NCBI RefSeq assembly: GCF_000519085.1
Contig: NZ_KI912577.1
Location: 932,501 to 996,500 of the forward strand
Origin: Methylobacterium sp. 10
GTDB lineage: Bacteria > Pseudomonadota > Alphaproteobacteria > Rhizobiales > Beijerinckiaceae
Direction of reading: 5' to 3'
DNA length: 64,000 nt
Positions 16,439 through 24,460 of this stretch are shown here, piece by piece (position 1 is the stretch's first letter; each line of letters opens with the position of its first letter). Made by a program: the position numbers and the translations under genes. The notes beneath the pieces are model-generated. The model was not told where the DNA came from. It saw only the letters and a program-made list of their open reading frames with translations, and ran no database searches.

Positions 16439-19400
16439 TCACTCCGCTGCGTCGGAGACCCGGAACGTTTCGATGCCCTGTCGTTCCGGATTGATCGCGG
16501 CGAGGGCGCGCTTGGCCGTTTCCAACGGATGCTCGGCCTCGATCCGCACCGAGGTCAGGTCGGGGCTCTTGTAGACGGTGACGATGGTATCCATCACCTC
16601 GGTCAGCGTTGTGCGCTTGTCCTCCGGGGCGGCGATGAGGAGTTGCAGACCCCAGGCCTGATAGAGATCGACCAGGGCCTGCGAATTGCGCACGTCGAGT
16701 TTGGAGAAAGCCTCGTCGAGAAGACAGAGGCCAAGGCCGGGATTCTCGTCACCGGGCCGGTCGCCGGGGTAGTAGGCCGAGGCGAGCGAGGCAGCGATGG
16801 CCACGTAGAACGGCGCCTGCGCTTCGCCGCCCGAGCCGCGCAGGGCCCGGTTCGACATGGTGGTGCGGTTGCCCGCCTTGTCCCGCATGCCGATCTCGTA
16901 GACGAAATAGTTGCGGTAATCGGCCAGCCGCGCCGCGCTCTCGTCCCCGGCGATCAGGGCGGTGATCTCCTCGATGGCGGCGGCGAGCGGACCCGAAGAC
17001 GCGTCCTCGCCCTCCCCCGGCAGGATCGCCTGCGCCGCGTCGGCTGAGCGCGCCACCTCGGTGGCGAGGGCATGCACGGCGGCGTAGCGGCGGTCCACGG
17101 TGGCTTCGAACGCGTAGGTCTGGCCGGTGAAGGTCTGGGTGGAGAGCCGCTCATTCAGGGCGTCGAGACGGGTGCGAACCCGCTCGAACTTATCGGCGAG
17201 GCGCGTGAGCAGGTCCTCGGTCATGAGGCGGCGCATCTCGCCCTCGGCCCGCACGGCCTGGTCGCGATAGCGCCGCAACTCGTGGCCCGCCACCTCGTCA
17301 TGGGCGCGGGCCACCCAGGAATAGCCGAACGAGGCCGGGGCATCGCCGCTGCCGAGGGGGTTCTCGATCCGCCATTGCACGCAATACTCGGCGAGATCCC
17401 GCTCGGCCGCCCGCCCTTGCGTGCGCGCCGTCTCCATGGCCTCGCGGGCGGCGCCGCGCGCCGCATTGGCCAAGGCCGCCAGCTCCTTGGAATCGAGGCC
17501 CGCCGCGTCGGCCCGGGCTTTTGCCACCGCAAGGGGGTCGAACCCGTCCGGCCGGACGAGGCGGATGCGGACGGAATCGCCGGCGATCCAACGGGCATGG
17601 GCGCCGCGCCGTGCCTGAAGGGCGGCACGTATCGCGTCCCGCGCCGTGGCGACCTTCGTCTTCAAGCCCGCTTCCTCCCCAAGCAGCGCGTCGCGCTTGG
17701 GCTCCAGCACCTGGACCAGTTCGGTGAGATAGGCCGAGCGCTCCTTGGCGAGCTCCTTGATCTCGGTCTCCAGCGCGCCGGTATCGGCCTTTTCCACCGC
17801 CTCGCGCTCGGTGGTGAGGCTGCGCCGGCGCCCTTCCATGGCGTCGGCCTCCTGGCGCAGGGAGACGATATCGAGATTCGCCTCACCGAGCCGGACCCGC
17901 AGCATGACGGCGATGCGAGCGGCCTCGCGCAGCACGCCGGCCTCGCCGCGCAGGCGCCGCGCCTCGGCGACCGCGTGTTCCAGGTTCTGCCGGCTCTCCG
18001 CCGTGGGACCGCGGCTGCCGCGGGTCATCATCAACTGGACCGGCCGCACCACGGAATAGGCCATGCCCGACGTGGAGCGGCCGCTTGGCGCCACGGCCCG
18101 GCTCATATGGGCGAGGGCCGCATCGTTGGGGGCGAGATCGTAGCCCCCGAGACGCGCGGCGAGGAAGGCCTGGGCATGGGGATCGCGGGTCTCGATGAGG
18201 GAGATCGGCCCCTCGTCGTCGCGCCCGCCCCGGCGGCGGGCGGTGTCCGTGGTCTTGACCAGCAAGCAGCGGTAGAACTGGCTCTTGCGGGCTTCGAGAT
18301 GAGCGAAGGCATCGTTGAGCCTGTCCGGATCCACCACCAGGGCCTCTCGGGCTCCGCCGAGCAGGCCCTCCAGGGCCGGCCCCCATTTCGGATCGGTGAT
18401 CTCGGCAAGCTCACAGATCGGCATGGCCTCGATCCCGAGCCGGGCGAGCTCGTCGCGAAAGCCCGCCGTGTCGGAGGAGAGGCGGGCGCCGCCCGCGCGC
18501 CCGGTGCCGATCTCGGCCGAGAGGGCCTGCGCCTCCTTCTCCTGGGCACGGGCGCGCAGGGCCATGTCCTCGGCGGCGGTATCGAGGGGGGTGGCGATGT
18601 CGGGCAGGGCCGCGAGCATCTCGATCAACCCGCCGAGGGGGCCGTCGATGCGCAGGGACTCCTCGGGGGGCGCCTCGCGGCGCAGGCCGGAGCGCGAGCA
18701 CGCGGCCAGGATCCGGGCGGCGTCGGGGTCGATCCGCTGGATCTCGGAGAACAGGGTGTTGAGCTTGCCCGCCTCCTGCACCATCCCCACGAGGTCGGCG
18801 ACGCGGGCGGAGAGGTCGCGCTTGTCGCGCGCCAGCATGGCGAGGCCGGCATTGGAGGCGGCGAGCCGCCCCTCCCCCTGGCTCCCGGCCAGCATCGCTT
18901 TCTTCCCCGCGATCTCCCCGTCGATCTCGCGCACGAACCCCTGGCTGGTGGCGACGCTCTCGCGGGCGATGCGCAGGCGCTCGGCCACCTCGCCGAGCCT
19001 GGAGCGGGCGGTCGCGTAATCGAGGATGCGGCGGCGCAAATCGGCACCGGCGGCGCGCAGATCGTCGAGGGCGGCCGAGAGGCTGGCCTCGGCCCAGATC
19101 TCGTAGCGCTTCAGGATGCGCCCGAGATGCGTGAGCCGGCGTTCCAGCTCCTCGATCGTCTCCAGCAGGCGGCGCCAGTTCTCCACCGACTGGCGGATGC
19201 GGGCGACGTCCAGGGGCTCCGGTTCGAGAACGAAGGAGCGCACGAAGGCAGAGGAATCGAAGATCGGCTTGAATGCCACGGCGTTGGAGAAGGTACGCAG
19301 GAAATGCCGCGGCTCCGGGCTCGACGCCCCCTCGCGCATCAGCGCCAGCAATTCGGCGGTGAAGCGCTCGCCCGACGAGCGGAATTCCTCGAACCGATCG

Positions 19401-19894
19401 GCCTGGATGCGCAGATCCTTGGCGATCTCCGGCCAGGGCGCGACGAAGCTGCCCTCGGCGGTCTCGCGCACGTAATCGGCGATCTCGAACCGGTGGCCGA
19501 CCGCGACGAAGCGCGACAGCGTGGTCTCGCGGCTGTCCTCGGCCCGGGCCGCGAGAGCAAGGCCCACCGAGACGACGCGGCCGGTGGTCTCGTTCTCGAA
19601 GACCAGGACGATCAGGGTCTCGCAGGCCTCGCGGGTCGGGCGTCCGCCCTCGGCCGGGTCGCTGATCCAGCCGAGGCAGTAATCGCGGACCGTGCGGGCG
19701 CTGCGCCCCGAGGCGGAGGCGTTGAGCGCCAGCCGGGTGGCGTTGTTGCCGGCCAGCACCGTTCCGACGGCATCGAAGATCGTCGATTTGCCGGCGCCCG
19801 TCGGCCCCACCAGGGCAGCCGCACCCCGGATGCGGATCTGCTCGTGCCGGATCAGGTACCAGTTGGAGAGGACGATGTCGGTGAGGCGGTACAC
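16439..19894 (-). CDS. jetC: SMC-like ATPase of a Wadjet/Mks complex (JetC/MksB)
   Basis: A protein of 1151 residues from GTG 19894. The N-terminal ABC half carries Walker A GPTGAGKST (about 30-38); two long coiled-coil regions (about 250-370 and 660-760) flank a central hinge-like domain; the C-terminal half has the ABC signature RGSGGEAQ and Walker B LGLCLLDEAFSKLD. This is the layout of MukB-like SMC proteins of the JetC/MksB group. In Wadjet systems the complex extrudes loops and cleaves plasmid DNA using JetD. It is the last gene of the minus-strand run and converges with the orphan ABC ATPase 44 bp away, so no jetD follows it. Family membership is firm; defence versus chromosome condensation is open. 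Confidence 0.85.
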   Translation of the reverse strand: MYRLTDIVLSNWYLIRHEQIRIRGAAALVGPTGAGKSTIFDAVGTVLAGNNATRLALNASASGRSARTVRDYCLGWISDPAEGGRPTREACETLIVLVFENETTGRVVSVGLALAARAEDSRETTLSRFVAVGHRFEIADYVRETAEGSFVAPWPEIAKDLRIQADRFEEFRSSGERFTAELLALMREGASSPEPRHFLRTFSNAVAFKPIFDSSAFVRSFVLEPEPLDVARIRQSVENWRRLLETIEELERRLTHLGRILKRYEIWAEASLSAALDDLRAAGADLRRRILDYATARSRLGEVAERLRIARESVATSQGFVREIDGEIAGKKAMLAGSQGEGRLAASNAGLAMLARDKRDLSARVADLVGMVQEAGKLNTLFSEIQRIDPDAARILAACSRSGLRREAPPEESLRIDGPLGGLIEMLAALPDIATPLDTAAEDMALRARAQEKEAQALSAEIGTGRAGGARLSSDTAGFRDELARLGIEAMPICELAEITDPKWGPALEGLLGGAREALVVDPDRLNDAFAHLEARKSQFYRCLLVKTTDTARRRGGRDDEGPISLIETRDPHAQAFLAARLGGYDLAPNDAALAHMSRAVAPSGRSTSGMAYSVVRPVQLMMTRGSRGPTAESRQNLEHAVAEARRLRGEAGVLREAARIAVMLRVRLGEANLDIVSLRQEADAMEGRRRSLTTEREAVEKADTGALETEIKELAKERSAYLTELVQVLEPKRDALLGEEAGLKTKVATARDAIRAALQARRGAHARWIAGDSVRIRLVRPDGFDPLAVAKARADAAGLDSKELAALANAARGAAREAMETARTQGRAAERDLAEYCVQWRIENPLGSGDAPASFGYSWVARAHDEVAGHELRRYRDQAVRAEGEMRRLMTEDLLTRLADKFERVRTRLDALNERLSTQTFTGQTYAFEATVDRRYAAVHALATEVARSADAAQAILPGEGEDASSGPLAAAIEEITALIAGDESAARLADYRNYFVYEIGMRDKAGNRTTMSNRALRGSGGEAQAPFYVAIAASLASAYYPGDRPGDENPGLGLCLLDEAFSKLDVRNSQALVDLYQAWGLQLLIAAPEDKRTTLTEVMDTIVTVYKSPDLTSVRIEAEHPLETAKRALAAINPERQGIETFRVSDAAE

Positions 19895-20068
19895 CGGTCG
19901 GGCGGCTCCCTGCGGGGCGTTTCAGTGGCCCGGCATGGACGCCGTCGGCCCGTGATGCAAGTCGGGAGGCAGCGTCGCCTCCTCCATAGGAGGGCGGGTG
20001 CCTCCCCGCGCCGGAATGTTTTCATGTGAAATCTTAACCATCGGCTCGCTGGCCCCGGCGAACCGCAT

Positions 20069-20749
20069 TCAGCCGTCGTCGTCGAGGCGCGCTGCCGCCC
20101 AGGCGCGAACCTGTTCCATCCAGGCATCGGGCGAGAGCACGGCGATACCGGGAAGCAGCATCAGCGGCGTGATCTTCTCGGCCTTGTCGCGCTCGCCTAG
20201 GCGCAGGCCCCCCTTGCGGGCGAAGAGGCGCAGAATCTCGGTAAGGCGCGTCTCTTCCGGCGCCTCGCTGCGGGCGGCGGTGCGGATCGATTCGGCGATG
20301 TCGTCGGTGGTGCATTCCACCACGCCGTCGGTGGTGACGCGGTGCGCGCGCAGGCCCTCCTCGTAGGCGAGGCGAAGGGCGAGCAGGACGAGGGTCTCGT
20401 CCTTGCGCAGGCGCTCGGCTTGGCCGTCGTGGCGCACCCCGTCCGGGGGCACGCGTAGGAACACCATCTGGTCACGGGGCGAGACCTCGAACCCGTATCC
20501 AAGGCAGGCGAAGTAGTTCTTGAAGAAGGGTGCGTAGTGCCGGGCGATGTCGTAGGAGCGCCCGATGCCGGGGGTATCGGAATAGACGCACTGGCTCTTG
20601 AGCAGCACCTGGAGCGCCCGCGTCAAATCCTCTTCGGACGGCGCCCGCGTCCCCGGAGGCGGCGGCTCGTCGCCGTCGACGATGGCGCGGAAGGCCTCGA
20701 TCATCCCGACAATCCATGAAGCGTCAAGGCGGAACACCCGTCCCGCCAT
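20069..20749 (-). CDS. jetB: DUF4194 protein, kite subunit of the Wadjet/Mks complex (JetB/MksE)
   Basis: A protein of 226 residues; ATG 20749 has GAGG six bases upstream. It contains the DUF4194 pattern: ALQVLLKSQCVYSDTPGIGR, YFACLGYGFEVSPRDQMVFL and a winged-helix segment LRKDETLVLLALRLAYEEG. In MukE/MksE-type complexes this dimer bridges the kleisin (JetA) and the SMC ATPase (JetC). It lies 175 bp before jetC and 46 bp after a small ORF, on the same strand. Identification combines the DUF4194 pattern with the position between jetA and jetC. Confidence 0.85.
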   Translation of the reverse strand: MAGRVFRLDASWIVGMIEAFRAIVDGDEPPPPGTRAPSEEDLTRALQVLLKSQCVYSDTPGIGRSYDIARHYAPFFKNYFACLGYGFEVSPRDQMVFLRVPPDGVRHDGQAERLRKDETLVLLALRLAYEEGLRAHRVTTDGVVECTTDDIAESIRTAARSEAPEETRLTEILRLFARKGGLRLGERDKAEKITPLMLLPGIAVLSPDAWMEQVRAWAAARLDDDG

Positions 20750-20795
20750 GGCGCCTCGTTACCCGAATCGCAGTCCTTTCACAAAGGCCCAGCCC

Positions 20796-21062
20796 TCACG
20801 CCGCTTGCTGAGCCGCCTTGAACAGCGACAGGCACTGGGTGTCGCGATGCATGCTCAGGATCGAGGCGCGGTCGATGGACGGGTTCTCGGCGAGCACGCG
20901 CTGGACCTCCGCCACGACCCGGTCGTAGCGGGAGGGGTCGAAGTTCCGTTCAAGCGGACTAACGGCAATGTAGGTCTCGACCACGAGCACGCGCTCGGAT
21001 CTCTCCTTGCCCACCTCGACCGCGATCCAGGCGGACTTGATCAAGCATTTCCCGGATGTCAT
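20796..21062 (-). CDS. Small uncharacterised protein between jetA and jetB
   Basis: A protein of 88 residues from ATG 21062, which overlaps the stop of a preceding 17-codon ORF (ATGA). The sequence mixes beta-like N-terminal segments (AWIAVEV, RVLVVETYIAVSP) with an amphipathic helix (YDRVVAEVQRVLAENP). No signal peptide or membrane helix. I do not recognise it. It is on the same strand as and between jetA and jetB, so it is presumably in their transcript, and it is far too small to be the missing JetD nuclease. It could be an accessory factor or an unrelated cargo gene. Confidence 0.55.
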   Translation of the reverse strand: MTSGKCLIKSAWIAVEVGKERSERVLVVETYIAVSPLERNFDPSRYDRVVAEVQRVLAENPSIDRASILSMHRDTQCLSLFKAAQQAA

Positions 21063-21112
21063 CGGCGTATCTCCCGGTATTCCCGCATCTTCGGCGGGTC
21101 TTTGGCAAGCAT
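21059..21112 (-). CDS. Possible 17-residue coupled leader ORF
   Basis: ATG 21112 is preceded by AGGAGG three bases upstream, one of the best ribosome binding sites in the window, and the ORF (MLAKDPPKMREYREIRR) ends in a TGA overlapping the ATG of the 88-residue gene. It may be a translational leader, or the end of a longer 40-residue ORF in the same frame starting at a GTG near 21180. Very short, so tentative. Confidence 0.3.
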   Translation of the reverse strand: MLAKDPPKMREYREIRR

Positions 21113-21213
21113 GACCCTCCTTTCGACGTCTGCCAAGTCCGGAAACATCAATGTGATCAGGCAGAAGTCCCGGACCGTCACCGGTTGCAGCCCGATGCGG
21201 GACTCGTCCCCAC

Positions 21214-22626
21214 TCAGGCGCCGCGTGGGCGAACCGATACAGGGCGGACCGCCGGGTTTCGTCGCTCCACCATGAAATCCGGGCAGTCGAGCCAGCCGTT
21301 GGAGACGCGGCCCGCGACCCGCGAGAGGCGATAGCGCGTGGTCAGGATGCCGTCGAACAGCACGTCGATCTCGCGCAGGCGCTGGAACACTACGAACTCG
21401 TCCACATCCGCCACCACCATCTCGGAGCCCCGGATGGCGGGGCTCCCCCCAAGCTTGCGCTCGACGAAGGCAATGACGCGCTCCGGCGTCACCATCACCC
21501 GCTGGCGGAAGGCGTCCTTGGCCAGGATGAAGGCTTCGATGGCCGGGTCGAGATGAATCTCCGGCAGCGGCTCGGACAGGATCGCAGCGCGCCGCATGCG
21601 GGGGGTGTAGAGATGCGGCTCGCCGATGGGCGGACGCAGGAGCGAGACCTCGGTAGAGGGACCGATATCCGACCATTCGGCGGCGCCCACCGCCCGCAAT
21701 GCCGCGGCGGTACGCTCGATCCGGTCGGAATCGCGATGATCAGTGTAGCGCAGGGCCGCCGCGATCCGGCGCTCCAGGCGTGCAACGATGTCGGCCACGG
21801 CGTCGAGATGCCGATCGAGTCCCTCGAAGATCGACAGGATCTCGGCGAGATCCGCCCGCACCGCCCGCTCCGCGAGGGACAGGTCGGACGCCCTCCCCTC
21901 GCGCAGGCCCGCCTCCGCCAGGGCCCGAAGGGTGAGGTCGTCGCGCAGGGCACGGCCCGCCTCTCTGACGATGCCGGAGCGGAAGCGGAACGGGTTCAGG
22001 CGCGTATGCAGGGTACGGTAGTCGCTGACGAGATGGCGCGCCACGAACTCCTCGAAGTAAAGGCGGAACGCGACGCCCTGGTCCTCCTCCCGCAGGATCC
22101 GCTCCTCGATCTTGCGCATGGAGCCTGCGAGGCTGCGCAGATGTCCAAGGAAGGCGCGCGAGGCCTTGGCCGCGTTGACCAGTGCCTCCGAGCGCTCGGC
22201 CGGGTTGGCCACCGCGCTCTCCAGGCTGCCCAGCACCTCCAGCACCGCGCCGCCATAGGAGCGGGTCTCACCCCGGTCGAGACGGGCGAGTTCTTCGATG
22301 ACGAGGCGGGCATCTGGATCGAAATCGACCACCGGCACGTAGCGCTCGCGCCGTTCCACCAGCCAGCCGGCATCGAGAAGCCGTCGGTAGACCGCCGAGC
22401 GTCGCTCCACCGGATCGACCGGCGTCGCCTCGTCGTCGGCGATCTCGCCCTGGGACCAGTCGGTTGAAAAATCACCGATGGAGGCGAGCAGCTCGCTCTT
22501 GCGCAGGGGTTCGGTGGTCTCGGCGAACACTCTGGCATGCAGGTGCAGCAGCAAGGCTGCGTTGAAGGCCCGGCTCGGCGAGGCGAGCGGCCTAAACAGA
22601 TCATCGGGGAGGCGGGTGAACAGCAT
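21214..22626 (-). CDS. jetA: Kleisin-like subunit of the Wadjet/Mks complex (JetA/MksF)
   Basis: A protein of 470 residues. ATG 22626 gives the typical start MLFTRLPDDLFRPLASPSR; an ATG ten codons upstream is less likely. The N-terminal winged-helix region (about 20-110: LLHLHARVF, RKSELLASIGDF, VYRRLLDAGWLVERRERYVP) precedes a long helical middle (about 120-320) and a C-terminal domain (ERVIAFVERKLGG). This is the MukF-like arrangement of JetA proteins. It starts the jet set, 136 bp after a small exported protein gene on the same strand, and so lies downstream of the rpoN-hpf-ptsN cluster. Confidence 0.82.
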   Translation of the reverse strand: MLFTRLPDDLFRPLASPSRAFNAALLLHLHARVFAETTEPLRKSELLASIGDFSTDWSQGEIADDEATPVDPVERRSAVYRRLLDAGWLVERRERYVPVVDFDPDARLVIEELARLDRGETRSYGGAVLEVLGSLESAVANPAERSEALVNAAKASRAFLGHLRSLAGSMRKIEERILREEDQGVAFRLYFEEFVARHLVSDYRTLHTRLNPFRFRSGIVREAGRALRDDLTLRALAEAGLREGRASDLSLAERAVRADLAEILSIFEGLDRHLDAVADIVARLERRIAAALRYTDHRDSDRIERTAAALRAVGAAEWSDIGPSTEVSLLRPPIGEPHLYTPRMRRAAILSEPLPEIHLDPAIEAFILAKDAFRQRVMVTPERVIAFVERKLGGSPAIRGSEMVVADVDEFVVFQRLREIDVLFDGILTTRYRLSRVAGRVSNGWLDCPDFMVERRNPAVRPVSVRPRGA

Positions 22627-22762
22627 GGTGGCGCGGGTGACGACAGCCCATGCCACGGGCCGAAGTCAATCGATCGGCCGCAACGACCTGTGTGCCGGCC
22701 GCACCCTTACCTTGCAGCATCGGCTCGTCTGAAAACCGGTTCCGGCCATTCGGGCCGATGAA

Positions 22763-23104
22763 CTACAGTCCGCGGCAGCGCGTCTGGATGATGCCGGAGA
22801 AATCCTTCTCGGAGGTCTGCACCTCGGCGAGCTTGGCGGCGCGCTCAGCCCCCGACAAGCAGCGGCCGTACACGCTGGCGACCCGGCGCATGGTCTCCAC
22901 GTGGCGGCGCCAGACCCGGCAGCGATTGGCATCGTCGCCATCCGCCTGCTCGAGTTGGTCGATAGCCTGACGCTGCATCGAGTTGGCCACGAGCACGTCG
23001 CGGGCGCAGGTCACGTCGGCCAGCGCAGGCGTCAGCGACAGGACGAGCCCCACCATCGCGGCCGCCGCCGGCGCCCACTTCGCCTTCACGTCCATCGGGA
23101 TCAT
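22763..23104 (-). CDS. Small exported protein with four cysteines, unknown function
   Basis: A protein of 113 residues; ATG 23104 overlaps the ptsN stop (ATGA), so it is translationally coupled to ptsN. An N-terminal signal peptide (APAAAAMVGLVLSLTPALA) is followed by a helical mature domain of about 84 residues with cysteines at about 33, 62, 82 and 109, likely two disulfides in the periplasm. I do not recognise a family. Its tight coupling to ptsN is the main clue to expression. Confidence 0.65.
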   Translation of the reverse strand: MIPMDVKAKWAPAAAAMVGLVLSLTPALADVTCARDVLVANSMQRQAIDQLEQADGDDANRCRVWRRHVETMRRVASVYGRCLSGAERAAKLAEVQTSEKDFSGIIQTRCRGL

Positions 23105-23568
23105 GCCGCCTCGGATTTGGTAGGCTGGGTCAGGAGCGCATAGAGGGCGCTGGCATCCCTCGCGGCCCGGATCCGGTCGAGAACGCCCGGCTCGCGCAGG
23201 AGCCGCGCCACCTGGGCCAGGGCCTTGAGATGCTCCGCGCCCGCGCCCTCCGGGGCGAGGAGGAGGAAGGCGATGTCGATAGGCTGACCGTCGAGGGATT
23301 CGAAATCCACCGGCTTCTCCAGCCGTGCCACGAGGCCGAAAAGCCGGTCGAGGCCCGGAAGCTTGCCGTGGGGAATGGCGACGCCGTCGCCGATGCCCGT
23401 GGAGCCGAGGCGCTCGCGCTGCAGGAGGGTCTCGAACACCTCACGCTCGTCGAGAGCGGGAAGCTGGCGCACCGCATGGGTGCTCAATTCCTGGAGAATC
23501 TGCTTCTTCGCGCGAGCGCGCAGAGAGGTCACCACGGAATCCGGACTGAGGAATTCCAGAATCGGCAT
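23101..23568 (-). CDS. ptsN: PTS IIA-like nitrogen-regulatory protein PtsN (EIIA-Ntr)
   Basis: A protein of 155 residues from ATG 23568 (MPILEFLSPDSVV). It contains the phospho-acceptor histidine in GVAIPHGKLP (H67) and the typical DIAFLLLAPEGAGAEHLKAL segment. EIIA-Ntr is the output of the nitrogen PTS and modulates potassium transport, PHB metabolism and stress responses through its phosphorylation state. It follows rpoN and hpf, the standard cluster. A 6-codon longer start is possible. Confidence 0.95.
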   Translation of the reverse strand: MPILEFLSPDSVVTSLRARAKKQILQELSTHAVRQLPALDEREVFETLLQRERLGSTGIGDGVAIPHGKLPGLDRLFGLVARLEKPVDFESLDGQPIDIAFLLLAPEGAGAEHLKALAQVARLLREPGVLDRIRAARDASALYALLTQPTKSEAA

Positions 23569-23691
23569 GAAGGACCATCGCCCCATCGGCGGCGACCCAC
23601 CGGCCCCCGCTCGTCTACATTAGCGCTGCGGATGCGTGGTCCCCACGCATCCCGAGGCGGCCGATGGTCGGCACGCGGCCGGCAGAGCGCG

Positions 23692-24303
23692 TTAAGCTGC
23701 CGCCTCCGGCGGATCCACCCAACCGATCGCTCCGTCACTGCGGCGGTATACGACGTTGATGCGGCCGGTACCAGCGTGAACGAACACGATCACCGGTGCC
23801 CCAGTAAGATCGAGGGCGGTGACCGCCTCGCTCACAGAATGGCGCTTAAGCACCCTGGTGCTTTCGGCGACCACGGGCGGATGAGCCTCCTCGTCCTCGG
23901 AGAGATCGTCGTCGATCACGTCCTCCTCCGCGTCGCTGGGCGCGGCGAACACGGCGTAGGCCGCCTGGACGGTGGCGCCCTCATGCAGGGCGGCGCCATG
24001 ATCCTTGAGGCGATGCTTGTAGCGCCTCAGGCGCTTCTCGAGCTTGTCCGCCGTCTGCTCGAAGCTCGAATGCGCGTCGTGCGAGGCGGCGGACGCTTCG
24101 AGCGTGAGGCCGGAAACGAGGTGAAGCACGCAATCGGTACGGTAGGCCGTCCCATCCCGTCGAAGCGTCACATGGCCGGAGCAGGTGCCGTTCATGTGGC
24201 TGTCGAGATATTTCGACAAGGTGGCGGCCATTCGCTCTTCGACACGCCCGCGAAGGGCTTCGCCGAGGTCCAGGCCGTGGCCTGTGACACGCAATGACCC
24301 CAT
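23692..24303 (-). CDS. hpf: Long-form ribosome hibernation promoting factor
   Basis: A protein of 203 residues. ATG 24303 has GGAGG at ideal spacing. The N-terminal HPF/YfiA domain (about 1-105: SLRVTGHGLDLGEALRGRVE, RDGTAYRTDCVLHL, KLEKRLRRYKHRLKDH) is joined by an acidic linker (about 130-150) to the C-terminal dimerisation domain (about 150-203: TGAPVIVFVHAGTGRINVVYRR). Long HPFs dimerise 70S ribosomes into inactive 100S particles in stationary phase. It lies downstream of rpoN with 157 bp between. Confidence 0.95.
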   Translation of the reverse strand: MGSLRVTGHGLDLGEALRGRVEERMAATLSKYLDSHMNGTCSGHVTLRRDGTAYRTDCVLHLVSGLTLEASAASHDAHSSFEQTADKLEKRLRRYKHRLKDHGAALHEGATVQAAYAVFAAPSDAEEDVIDDDLSEDEEAHPPVVAESTRVLKRHSVSEAVTALDLTGAPVIVFVHAGTGRINVVYRRSDGAIGWVDPPEAAA

Positions 24304-24460
24304 GTATCCTCCGGTTCTTGTTGCGTTCGGCAGACAAGTAAAGGAGCCCCGGGAGGAGAAGTCAACGGAATGGCGAGCCGGCATCGCACGGGAGGTGACA
24401 GGTGGGAGAGCCTGAAGCTTTCGCCGACGGGCAGACGTCATCCGCAGAGCGCGGCAGCCC

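Noticed and set aside
20796..21062. The 88-residue protein as a replacement JetD nuclease
   Set aside because: It is far too small for a toprim nuclease and has no acidic catalytic motif.
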